Of a stretch of DNA of 64,000 nucleotides, positions 52,196 through 60,659 are shown piece after piece; positions within the stretch are counted from its first letter, which is position 1, and the number at the start of each line of letters is the position of its first letter. Under the pieces are notes generated by a model. That model searched no databases. It was not told the origin of the DNA and saw only the letters and a program-made list of their open reading frames with translations. The translations under genes were made by a program, and so were the position numbers. The stretch is from an uncultured Bacilli bacterium. Lineage in GTDB: Bacteria > Bacillota_I > Bacilli_A > RFN20 > CAG-826. The stretch lies in the NCBI GenBank assembly GCA_934140155.1, contig CAKPBC010000007.1, positions 1 to 64,000 of the forward strand, in the 5' to 3' direction.

Positions 52196-52804
52196 ATGAC
52201 ATTTCAAGAGAATTTGAAGAAATTACGACTCGAAAAAGATTTAACGCAAGAGGAACTAGCAAATAAAATATTTGTTTCTCGCACATTAATTACTAAATAC
52301 GAAAATGGCACAGTTATGCCTACTAAAGATAATCTTGAAAAATTAGCATTATTTTTTAATGTCGATACGAAAGAATTATTATCAACCCATGAAGAAACTG
52401 GTATTGTACTTGATTTAGAAGCTAGAAGACAAAAAATTGAATTTATCATTAGTGTAATAATGATTTCTCTATCTATAATAGTTGCTATTATTTATTTGTT
52501 ACCTATATTTGTGGCATATAAATATGTTTATCCAATTCCAGAAGGCGAGATTGCTCCAGCAAGAGTTTGTTATAGTTTTGCTATTATGAATTCGTGTTTA
52601 TCTAACCACAATTATATTTGTCTTATTTCAGAAATTGTAATAGTCATTAATGTTATCATATTATTACTTTCGATAATTATTCCAAATAAAAAAGCCGCAT
52701 ATACTTTGAAAGTAATCGGCTTTATTATATTTGTTGTTTCTTTATTTTTGATGTTTTTTAGTTTTATATGCGGAATTTCTTTTTTAAAATCTTTGGACTA
52801 TTAA
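52196..52804 (+). CDS. XRE regulator with C-terminal membrane segments
   Basis: 202 residues. The N-terminal HTH (about 6-60: LRLEKDLTQEELANKIFVSRTLITKYENG, quoted partly) is joined to three membrane helices (about 83-110, 140-162, 170-195). Such HTH-membrane proteins may couple a membrane signal to DNA binding. GGTGATGG is the ribosome site. Its 3' end overlaps the convergent MATE exporter gene by 41 bases, so the two may interfere at the transcript level. Confidence 0.8.
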   Translation: MTFQENLKKLRLEKDLTQEELANKIFVSRTLITKYENGTVMPTKDNLEKLALFFNVDTKELLSTHEETGIVLDLEARRQKIEFIISVIMISLSIIVAIIYLLPIFVAYKYVYPIPEGEIAPARVCYSFAIMNSCLSNHNYICLISEIVIVINVIILLLSIIIPNKKAAYTLKVIGFIIFVVSLFLMFFSFICGISFLKSLDY

Positions 52805-54272
52805 TATAGTCTTTTTCTTTTTGCTCATAGTTTTGATTAAATATATATTTTACAGTTGGTATTATTAAAACAATACAAGCCATAATCCAAGCTCCTGGAT
52901 CACCAATACATACGGCGGCAAAAGCAAGCATTGAACTACTAGAATTAATTGGACCATGATTAATAATAACTGGTAAGAAGGCACAAATTAGTATTCTTGC
53001 GATTAATTCGGCAAATCCAGCACCTAAGACATATTTAGATTTACTGATACCTTGAATAGCGCTTCTTGCAACAATTAAGAAACCAACAAATACATTTAAG
53101 ATAATATCAATATAAACAAACATATTACCAAATTTAATTGATGCTTCAGATATTTTATCAGCACTCATAAATATGTATTGATAAGCACCATTTATCGTTA
53201 ATAATAATCCAATTGTTAAACAGAACGCATACATGATTAACATAATTATAACTGTTTGAATTGTTCCTTCTTTAACACGTTTATAATCTTTCTTTCCATA
53301 ATTTTGAGCGTTAAATCCTAATATGGCAGAGCCTAATCCATTATAAATGGACATTAAGAAGTTTATTAGTTTATTAGCGGCTCCAAAACCATTTTGAGCA
53401 GGAGTGCCTTCAACCATAACTCCAGTATCGGTTAAGTCAAATTTAACAACCGATGATTGCATAACGATAATACCAATAGCTAATATTGAGAATTGTAAAC
53501 CTAATGGAATACCTTCTTTTAAGTGTTTATTGATGTTTTCTAAATCAAATTTATAATCTTCTTTTTTAAATCTTAATTCTTTATATTTGATAAGAGTATA
53601 AATAAAGCAAGCGATGAAACTAACAAATTGCGCTAGTATGGTTGCAATAGCAGCACCGGCAGGTCCCATATTAAATACCGCTAAGAATAGCAAATCAAGT
53701 CCAACATTTAATAGAGTGGATATAAGCAAGAATATAAGAGGAGTCAAAGAATCGCCATAAGAACGTAAGATACCACATACAAAGTTATAACCCATTTGAG
53801 CAAAGATTCCAATAAATATAATTAAACAATAAATATAAGCAGCATCATAAACTTCTTTATTTGTTGGAGTAATGTTTATAATACTTAACATCCAAGGAAG
53901 TAAGCATATTGATAGAATTGTCAAAATAACTGAGATTATAATTGTTAAATATATTTGTGTGACAAATGATTTTCTTACTTTAGAAATATCTTTTGAACCG
54001 ACATGCTGAGCGGTAATAACACTAAATCCTGCGGTTGAGCCAAAGGCGAATTGTAAGAAAATGAATGTTAATGGGAATGTATCATTAATACCAGCAACCT
54101 CGTTAGCGCTCAATACTTGTCCACATATAATTGCGTCAGTAAGTACGTAAATTTGCTGTAATAAATAAGATAATATAATTGGAGCACCAAATAGTAAAAT
54201 TACTTTCCAAGGTTTCCCTTTAGTAAGATCAACAGGTACGAATAATTTTTTTAAAAAAGATGTTTTGCTCAT
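52764..54272 (-). CDS. MATE-family efflux protein
   Basis: 502 residues with about twelve membrane helices in two pseudo-symmetrical halves. It begins PWKVILLFGAPIILSYLLQQIY and contains AGINDTFPLTF and GPAGAAIATILAQ, typical of MATE (DinF/NorM-related) exporters. It probably expels drugs, toxins or metabolites using an ion gradient. The start codon lies in the base of a strong hairpin whose loop carries the ribosome site, which suggests translational control. Upstream repeats may be operators. Confidence 0.9.
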   Translation of the reverse strand: MSKTSFLKKLFVPVDLTKGKPWKVILLFGAPIILSYLLQQIYVLTDAIICGQVLSANEVAGINDTFPLTFIFLQFAFGSTAGFSVITAQHVGSKDISKVRKSFVTQIYLTIIISVILTILSICLLPWMLSIINITPTNKEVYDAAYIYCLIIFIGIFAQMGYNFVCGILRSYGDSLTPLIFLLISTLLNVGLDLLFLAVFNMGPAGAAIATILAQFVSFIACFIYTLIKYKELRFKKEDYKFDLENINKHLKEGIPLGLQFSILAIGIIVMQSSVVKFDLTDTGVMVEGTPAQNGFGAANKLINFLMSIYNGLGSAILGFNAQNYGKKDYKRVKEGTIQTVIIMLIMYAFCLTIGLLLTINGAYQYIFMSADKISEASIKFGNMFVYIDIILNVFVGFLIVARSAIQGISKSKYVLGAGFAELIARILICAFLPVIINHGPINSSSSMLAFAAVCIGDPGAWIMACIVLIIPTVKYIFNQNYEQKEKDYINSPKILKKKFRI

Positions 54273-54301
54273 AGTTTCGCCTCCCCTATTCGCGAAACTA
54301 T
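54271..54301 (-). promoter_or_regulatory. Hairpin holding the MATE ribosome site and start codon
   Basis: ATAGTTTCGC and GCGAAACTAT form a perfect 10-bp stem. On the mRNA the 11-base loop contains AGGGGAGG and the 3' arm ends in the first two bases of the ATG. Confidence 0.65.
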
Positions 54302-54319
54302 ATTTTACTCGAAAAGAAA

Positions 54320-54414
54320 TTAGTTACAAGTGAAGTTTTAATGTAAGTAGTTACAATTAATATTTGTAAGCAGTTCCAAAAATAAAGCGTATAATTATTA
54401 CATATATGTAATAA
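54320..54414. repeat. GTAA/TTAC repeat cluster between MATE and lipoprotein genes
   Basis: TGTAAGTAGTTACAA (54342-54356) is repeated with two changes at 54365-54379 (23 bp apart), with a half copy AGTTACAAG at 54322-54330. A 20-base perfect palindrome centred on CATATATG spans 54395-54414. These are candidate operators for the divergent pair. Confidence 0.5.
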
Positions 54415-54462
54415 AAAATTGTGATATAATTATCAATGTGTATAAATTATGGAGGAGTGCAT

Positions 54463-56985
54463 ATGAAAAAGAAGAATATTTTGTTGTTAGCAATGGCTAT
54501 AATGTCATTGAGTGTTGTTGGCTGTGATAATACTAATAGCAATAATAGTAATAATACTAGCAATGGTAGTATTAGTAATTCTACATCAACATCTAGTGGA
54601 ACTTCGGTTATAGAAGATGATATTCATGTTATATCGTTAAACATTACGAATAAGAATGTTGGAAAGTTAAATGTGGGTGGAACTTATCAATTAAATGTTT
54701 CGGTTTTACCAGTTAATGCAACAAATAAAATTGTAAATTATTCTAGTTCTAATAATTCAATTGCCACAGTTAATTTTACTGGACTTATCCAAGCAAAAGG
54801 TGTTGGTACATGCATTATTACTGCTGAAAGTGATGATGGAAATATCAAAGATACAATAGAAATTGAAGTAGTTAATTCTGATATTAAAAACTTTGATGTT
54901 AAATTTGATGAAAGTGTTGAAACAATTGAATCTGGAAATAATACTTTCTATAAACTTGTATTAGGAAAAGAATATCCTTTAACTGTTTCATTTGATTCAG
55001 AAAGTGATACAAAAAAAGAATTAGAAGTAGAATTTAGTTTAGATGGATTTTGTAGTTTTGATGCATCTAAAAATACATTGAAGCCACTTAAACATGCGGA
55101 TTCACTTATTGTCACATTTAAATTGAAAAACACTAATTTGAAAAAAGAATATTACTTAAAGATAGTAAATGATGGCGAAAAAGATATAACTGAGATAATA
55201 AACAAATTAACTATTTCAAAGAATAAAGAAGATTTGAAAGATATTAAAACATATCATAGAAGTTATGATTTTGACACTTTAGATGTCTATGAAAATCGTA
55301 CGCATTATGTAGAAGATACTACCTATAATATATTTAAAGAATCATCAAATCGTTATATGCTTGCTGATAGAAATTATAGCGCTGTAGTAACACTTAAAGG
55401 TAAAGAACCAAGTGCTCCATCAACTTTAAAAACAGAACTATTTATGGGTATGAATGATGGAAATTATTATAAATTTGAAGTCAATGAAAACGGAAATCAT
55501 ATTGATACACCAAAGAAACTTGCAATAGTAGAAAGCATTAGTGATAGAAACACACAAATAACACGTGATGAGGCTATTAAGCAATCAACGAGATTAATTA
55601 TGAATTCTCGTGTAGGATTATCAGATATGGCCTTAATGCAATTTAGTGGATTATGCGAAAATTCAATTGGCTATGGTTCATTGCCACTATATTTTGGCGG
55701 AGAAGCACAATCTCATACTTCAATTGTTGAAAAAGATAATGTTGTTATTGCGGATAGTTATTATGTTGAGAATAAACCATCAATATTATCTCCAAATGGT
55801 GAAGTATATTTTAACCATGGTGAATATACTTTCGATGGCGATACTTTGGTTTCTATTGATGTAACTTCTTATGTATATGATAATACCTATTATGATTTTG
55901 ACTCTAACAAATTAAGTGAAAATGCAAAATATATTGAAATGTATAAAGTTAAGTTTTCACAAGAATTTGGCACTTTAAATACTCAAGAGACTAATAAACT
56001 TGATCCAAAGAATCTTTATTTTAATGACTTTACACCAATTTTAGTTGATAGTGATGGAAACAAAGTTACAAAAGCTGAAGTAGGTAAAACCTATAATATT
56101 AGCTTTGAGAATCCTTCACCAAGTATTGCTACAAACTTAATTGATACATTAATAATTGATGATTCTAGTGATAAAGAAGTAGCTTCAATTACTAATAATG
56201 GTAAATCTATTACTATCAATAAGTCAGGTGTAAGCACTCTAACAGTCTTTTCTTCTAAAAATAATATTAGTAGAGAATTAGTTGTTAGCGTAGATATTAC
56301 AATGCCTAATTCAATTTCTATTTTAGTAAATAATAATGAAATGACTCAAACAGAAATGTCTGTTGGTGATAAACTTGATAATATTTCTTACAAAGTATTA
56401 CCATCTAATGCACCTAGTGATGTTAATGTCGTACTTAATGGGGTTGGTACATTAAAGAAAAATAACAATAATACATATTCATTTACGAGCGATGTTGAAG
56501 GAGAAGCAACAATTGTTGTAACAAGTAAGCTAGATAGTAATATAAAAGCATCTTTAAAAATAACCGTTAATAAAAAATCAACATCAAGTTCTTTAATTGA
56601 TACATTACTTGCTAATACTTATGTTTGTTATGATAGCAGTGTTTATGGCGGAGCAGAAATACCATCTAATAGTATTGTGTTTAAATCTGCAACTAAAGTA
56701 GAATTTAAAATTGAATCTAATTATGCACTTACGACTTATATTATAGAATGTGATGTTACAATTGATGAACAAAATAAAACAATTACATTTACATCTTTTA
56801 ATGTCACAAATGACCCAGATGGAACTTATGAGAGTTTTGATTTGCCTTTAATTAAACTTAATGTCCCATATAACATTTCTAATGATGGAAAATCATTTGC
56901 TATCAACTTATATATAATGGATGGAACAGATGAATTACCATTTGTTGATGTTGGTGAATTAGCTAATTTTGAAATCAAGAAATAA
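54463..56985 (+). CDS. Large lipoprotein with Big_2-like domains
   Basis: 840 residues from ATG 54463 (GGAGGAG upstream). Lipobox VVGC (about Cys24), then an Asn/Ser stalk. A Big_2-like Ig domain spans about 55-140 (VGGTYQLNVSVLPVNATNK, then SSNNSIATVNFTGLI, typical of this fold). A large unrecognised domain follows (about 145-520). Two more Ig-like segments lie at about 530-620 and 625-700, and a short beta-domain ends the protein. TATAAT at 54425-54430 precedes it. It forms an operon with the next lipoprotein. Surface role inferred. Confidence 0.72.
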   Translation: MKKKNILLLAMAIMSLSVVGCDNTNSNNSNNTSNGSISNSTSTSSGTSVIEDDIHVISLNITNKNVGKLNVGGTYQLNVSVLPVNATNKIVNYSSSNNSIATVNFTGLIQAKGVGTCIITAESDDGNIKDTIEIEVVNSDIKNFDVKFDESVETIESGNNTFYKLVLGKEYPLTVSFDSESDTKKELEVEFSLDGFCSFDASKNTLKPLKHADSLIVTFKLKNTNLKKEYYLKIVNDGEKDITEIINKLTISKNKEDLKDIKTYHRSYDFDTLDVYENRTHYVEDTTYNIFKESSNRYMLADRNYSAVVTLKGKEPSAPSTLKTELFMGMNDGNYYKFEVNENGNHIDTPKKLAIVESISDRNTQITRDEAIKQSTRLIMNSRVGLSDMALMQFSGLCENSIGYGSLPLYFGGEAQSHTSIVEKDNVVIADSYYVENKPSILSPNGEVYFNHGEYTFDGDTLVSIDVTSYVYDNTYYDFDSNKLSENAKYIEMYKVKFSQEFGTLNTQETNKLDPKNLYFNDFTPILVDSDGNKVTKAEVGKTYNISFENPSPSIATNLIDTLIIDDSSDKEVASITNNGKSITINKSGVSTLTVFSSKNNISRELVVSVDITMPNSISILVNNNEMTQTEMSVGDKLDNISYKVLPSNAPSDVNVVLNGVGTLKKNNNNTYSFTSDVEGEATIVVTSKLDSNIKASLKITVNKKSTSSSLIDTLLANTYVCYDSSVYGGAEIPSNSIVFKSATKVEFKIESNYALTTYIIECDVTIDEQNKTITFTSFNVTNDPDGTYESFDLPLIKLNVPYNISNDGKSFAINLYIMDGTDELPFVDVGELANFEIKK

Positions 56986-57000
56986 GAGGAGTGATTTTAA

Positions 57001-58698
57001 ATGAAAAATAAAAGAATATCAATTATTTTGCCATTAATTTTATTATTAACTCTTAGCGGTTGTGATTCTGAAAGTAGTAATTCAGGAAATTCAGTCTCAA
57101 ATGAGCCATCAAGTGAAAAATTAATTAGGCTATTAAATAATGTGAATTTAGACAATATCGTTTCTTACGATTTTGTTGATCGTTCATATTCTTATAATTC
57201 TTATAATGGTTCTAAATATATTGTCACTGGTGATTCCTCAGTGGGTAAGATTAACTATGAGGCAACTCATAAGTTTAAGTTATTTAATAATGATTTTATT
57301 TCTGATCAAATAACTGTTAATTATCTAGGCGCTGTTGAAAACAAAATAATTACAAATACTGTGTCTGCAAATGGGCAAGTATTCGTTAAGGATAATGTTA
57401 TTTATGACTACTTTATTTGTCCTTCTATGACTACTCAATCATATGTAAATTGTTATGAAGTTGATGTTTATCGAACTTTTAATCAATATTTTAACTATTT
57501 ATCTATTCTTAGTGATGTAATAACTGCATTTACAGATCCAAATGCTTATTTTCCTAGCAATTCTGGTTATCAAACACCAATCTTAAATATTTCTACAAAA
57601 GATAATGTTGAAACTTATTCTTTACAAGGTCGTTATCCAGGTGATGATAGTTACAAACCATTTATTATTGATTTTAATATTGAATATGATACAAAAGCCA
57701 ATGAATTTAAAAAAATCACCTATCAAGAAAGAAGTATGATGAGTACTTTAGATGCTGATTATGAAATTTCTACTTCATCACTTGCGCAATATACTATTAC
57801 TAACATTAAATTTGGTAACAAAACCAATTATAGTGGTACTGTATATACATTTGATAATATTGCTGATAAAGAAAAAATCCACAATGCTCCTGAGCAAGTG
57901 GTTGATGTTAGTAAAGTTAATGACGGAGAATTAAATGACAAAATGGTGCAAAATATTATCCGTAATATTTATGCCTATTCTAATGATGTTCGCCAAACTA
58001 ATTATTCAATGTTATATCATGGCGCATTTGATTTTGCTAATACTGATCGTACAGAATTTGGCAATGCTTTATTTGAAGGAAAGATGATTGCTTATAGTAA
58101 TGGTATTCTTGATAATAATGGTACAATCCAATTAGTGGATTCTGGTGACTCTCCAAAAGGTGAAAAGTCTCCATTTAGAATTTTTACAAAAGCTGAAGAC
58201 AAGGGAATATTTAAAGGCGGAAAATTCTCTAAATATATTACTTCATCATTTGGATTTGTCTTAAAAAGCAATGTAAATAGTGCAAGAGAATACTTAGATG
58301 CAAATCCACTTTATTGGCCAGAATTAAGCCAATATGTCGAAATGCTTCAAACATTGAATTTGGGCAAGAACTATACTTCATCTAGTTCATCATTTGAGAT
58401 TTCTATGTCTGGAACTAAATCTGGAAATACTCTTGAATTAAAGGCACAAATTCATTTTGCTTCAAACAATAAATTTAATATTGAGAATTTCTACTCATTT
58501 ACATTTACTATCGAAAATGATAAATTAATGTATTGTAAATTTGTTACAACAGGACATACATCAGATAAAGAAAAATATGATGATGTTTATGAAGCTAGAT
58601 TTGTTCATGCTCCTAGAGTTGCCTTTAGTGGCGAAGAAATGGACATTCTTAATGAGATTGATACTCAAGTTGATATTACTGAATTTGAAATATTATAA
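57001..58698 (+). CDS. Lipoprotein, 565 residues
   Basis: Signal peptide with lipobox LSGC (Cys21) and a short Ser/Asn stalk. The rest is beta-rich. Its general build (repeated long amphipathic strands, aromatic pairs and a mid-protein VDVSKVNDGELNDKMVQNI helix) resembles the other unclassified lipoprotein domains here, but I cannot assign a family. It is 15 bases after the upstream lipoprotein with ribosome site AGAGGAG, so they form one operon. Confidence 0.7.
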   Translation: MKNKRISIILPLILLLTLSGCDSESSNSGNSVSNEPSSEKLIRLLNNVNLDNIVSYDFVDRSYSYNSYNGSKYIVTGDSSVGKINYEATHKFKLFNNDFISDQITVNYLGAVENKIITNTVSANGQVFVKDNVIYDYFICPSMTTQSYVNCYEVDVYRTFNQYFNYLSILSDVITAFTDPNAYFPSNSGYQTPILNISTKDNVETYSLQGRYPGDDSYKPFIIDFNIEYDTKANEFKKITYQERSMMSTLDADYEISTSSLAQYTITNIKFGNKTNYSGTVYTFDNIADKEKIHNAPEQVVDVSKVNDGELNDKMVQNIIRNIYAYSNDVRQTNYSMLYHGAFDFANTDRTEFGNALFEGKMIAYSNGILDNNGTIQLVDSGDSPKGEKSPFRIFTKAEDKGIFKGGKFSKYITSSFGFVLKSNVNSAREYLDANPLYWPELSQYVEMLQTLNLGKNYTSSSSSFEISMSGTKSGNTLELKAQIHFASNNKFNIENFYSFTFTIENDKLMYCKFVTTGHTSDKEKYDDVYEARFVHAPRVAFSGEEMDILNEIDTQVDITEFEIL

Positions 58699-58716
58699 GA
58701 GCATAGTTTAAAGCTG

Positions 58717-58743
58717 AGTTATTTACAAAGATAACTATTTTGT
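58717..58743 (+). terminator. Weak terminator after the lipoprotein pair
   Basis: AGTTAT/ATAACT with an 8-base loop and a T-rich tail. The rest of the gap to pckA holds only the pckA promoter and leader. Confidence 0.4.
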
Positions 58744-58806
58744 ATTGAAATAAACAAGTGTGTTTATCCTGTGTCAATTTTGATAAAAAAATAATTATCT
58801 AATCAA

Positions 58807-58834
58807 TTGAAAAATAAAAGAAAAATGTTACAAT
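58807..58834 (+). promoter_or_regulatory. pckA promoter
   Basis: TTGAAA (58807-58812), 16-base spacer, TACAAT (58829-58834). The predicted start falls at about 58841, immediately before the leader hairpin. Confidence 0.75.
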
Positions 58835-58842
58835 ATACGCGG

Positions 58843-58864
58843 AATAAGTTTGAACTAACTTATT
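58843..58864 (+). promoter_or_regulatory. 5'-end stem-loop of the pckA mRNA
   Basis: AATAAGTT/AACTTATT, perfect 8-bp stem with a 6-base loop, followed by ACTAGGAGG. It has the same placement as the atp hairpin: at the first nucleotides and abutting the ribosome site. Confidence 0.65.
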
Positions 58865-58880
58865 ACTAGGAGGAAATTTT

Positions 58881-60491
58881 ATGAAAAATATTGATTTAGC
58901 TCAATATGGCATTCATGATGTAAAAGAAATCGTTTATAATCCATCATACGAAATGCTATTTGAAGAAGAAACAAGAAGTGACCTTGAAGGTTACGAAAAA
59001 GGACAAGTAAGTGAACTTGGTGCCGTTAATGTAATGACTGGTATTTATACTGGCCGTTCTCCAAAAGACAAATATATCGTTGTTGATGACAATTCTAAAG
59101 ACACTGTTTGGTGGACAAGCGAAGGTTATAAAAATGATAACCATCCAGCAAGCCAAGAAGCTTGGAAAGCAGTTAAAGATATTGCTTTAAAAGAATTATC
59201 TAATAAGAGATTATTCGTTGTTGATGCTTTCTGTGGCGCTAACAAAGATACACGTATGGCTGTGCGTTTCATTGTTGAAGTTGCATGGCAAGCACACTTC
59301 ATTAAAAATATGTTTATTAAACCAACTGAAGAAGAACTTGCTAACTTCAAACCTGACTTTGTTGTTTACAATGCTTCAAAAGCAAAAGTTGAAAACTACA
59401 AAGAATTAGGCTTAAATTCTGAAACATGTGTTATGTTCAATATTACAAGCCGTGAACAAGTAATTATTAATACTTGGTATGGTGGCGAAATGAAAAAAGG
59501 TATGTTCTCAATGATGAACTATTACTTACCACTTAAAGGTATTGCTTCAATGCACTGTTCCGCTAATACAGATATGGAAGGTAAAAATACCGCTATATTC
59601 TTTGGCTTATCAGGAACTGGTAAGACTACATTATCTACAGATCCAAAACGTTTATTAATCGGTGATGATGAACATGGTTGGGATGATAATGGTGTATTCA
59701 ACTTCGAAGGTGGATGCTACGCAAAAGTAATTAACCTTGATAAAGATTCTGAACCTGATATTTATAATGCTATTAAACGTAATGCTTTACTTGAAAACGT
59801 TACATTAGACAAAGATGGTAAGATTGACTTTGCTGATAAGAGCGTTACCGAAAATACTCGTGTTTCTTATCCAATCAACCACATTAAGAATATCGTAAGA
59901 CCTATTTCATCTGCTCCAGCTGCTAAAAATGTTATCTTCTTATCTGCTGATGCATTTGGTGTCTTACCTCCAGTATCTGTTTTAACTCCAGAACAAACAC
60001 AATATTATTTCTTATCAGGATTTACTGCTAAATTAGCAGGAACTGAAAGAGGTATTACTGAACCTACTCCAACATTCTCTGCATGCTTTGGACAAGCATT
60101 CCTTGAATTACATCCAACTAAATATGCTGAAGAATTAGTAAAGAAAATGCAAAAGAGTGGCGCTAAAGCATACTTAGTAAATACTGGTTGGAATGGTACT
60201 GGAAAACGTATTTCTATTAAAGACACACGTGGTATCATTGACGCTATCTTAAATGGTGATATCTTAAATGCTCCAACAAAGAAAATCCCATACTTTGATT
60301 TTGAAGTACCAACTTCTTTACCAGGAGTTGATCCAAAAATCTTAGATCCTCGTGATACATACGCTAATCCTAGTGATTGGGACAACAAAGCTAAAGATTT
60401 AGCAAGCAGATTCATTAAGAACTTCGTTAAATATGAAACAAATCCTGCTGGTAAAGCTTTAGTAAAAGCTGGACCAAAAGTTAGTGAATAA
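58881..60491 (+). CDS. pckA: Phosphoenolpyruvate carboxykinase (ATP)
   Basis: 536 residues. It interconverts oxaloacetate plus ATP with PEP, CO2 and ADP. In fermentative gut bacteria it often runs toward oxaloacetate and yields ATP. The P-loop is GLSGTGKTTLS (about 242-252), with kinase-2 and metal motifs LIGDDEHGWDDNGVFNFEGG nearby, and RSPKDKYIV and LPVSVLTPEQ-type segments. Complete length for the ATP-type enzyme. The strong ribosome site AGGAGGAA and a leader hairpin suggest high expression. Confidence 0.97.
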   Translation: MKNIDLAQYGIHDVKEIVYNPSYEMLFEEETRSDLEGYEKGQVSELGAVNVMTGIYTGRSPKDKYIVVDDNSKDTVWWTSEGYKNDNHPASQEAWKAVKDIALKELSNKRLFVVDAFCGANKDTRMAVRFIVEVAWQAHFIKNMFIKPTEEELANFKPDFVVYNASKAKVENYKELGLNSETCVMFNITSREQVIINTWYGGEMKKGMFSMMNYYLPLKGIASMHCSANTDMEGKNTAIFFGLSGTGKTTLSTDPKRLLIGDDEHGWDDNGVFNFEGGCYAKVINLDKDSEPDIYNAIKRNALLENVTLDKDGKIDFADKSVTENTRVSYPINHIKNIVRPISSAPAAKNVIFLSADAFGVLPPVSVLTPEQTQYYFLSGFTAKLAGTERGITEPTPTFSACFGQAFLELHPTKYAEELVKKMQKSGAKAYLVNTGWNGTGKRISIKDTRGIIDAILNGDILNAPTKKIPYFDFEVPTSLPGVDPKILDPRDTYANPSDWDNKAKDLASRFIKNFVKYETNPAGKALVKAGPKVSE

Positions 60492-60522
60492 TTAGTAACT
60501 AATATAATCTAAAATAGTAATA

Positions 60523-60578
60523 AAAAGTTGAGTTAAGTTTGATTACTTGTAGTAATTCAAATAAAACCCAACTTTTTT
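60523..60578 (+). terminator. pckA terminator (long, two-part stem)
   Basis: AAAAGTTGAGTT pairs imperfectly with AACCCAACTTTT. A second inner stem TTGATTAC/GTAATTCAA lies inside. Seven T follow. Confidence 0.75.
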
Positions 60579-60659
60579 TGATGGCAGTTGCTACCAAATT
60601 AATCAAATTTATAATATAATAATATTATGCTTAGTTATTTTAGTTATGAAGGTGAGAAT

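Noticed and set aside
52196..54272. Frameshift or assembly error at the 41-bp overlap of the XRE and MATE genes
   Set aside because: Both proteins keep plausible full-length ends; convergent overlaps of this size are common in compact genomes.
58733..58760. String TGAAATAAACAA shared with 34886-34897, possible repeat family
   Set aside because: Only 12 AT-rich bases match and the flanks differ, so chance is the simplest explanation.
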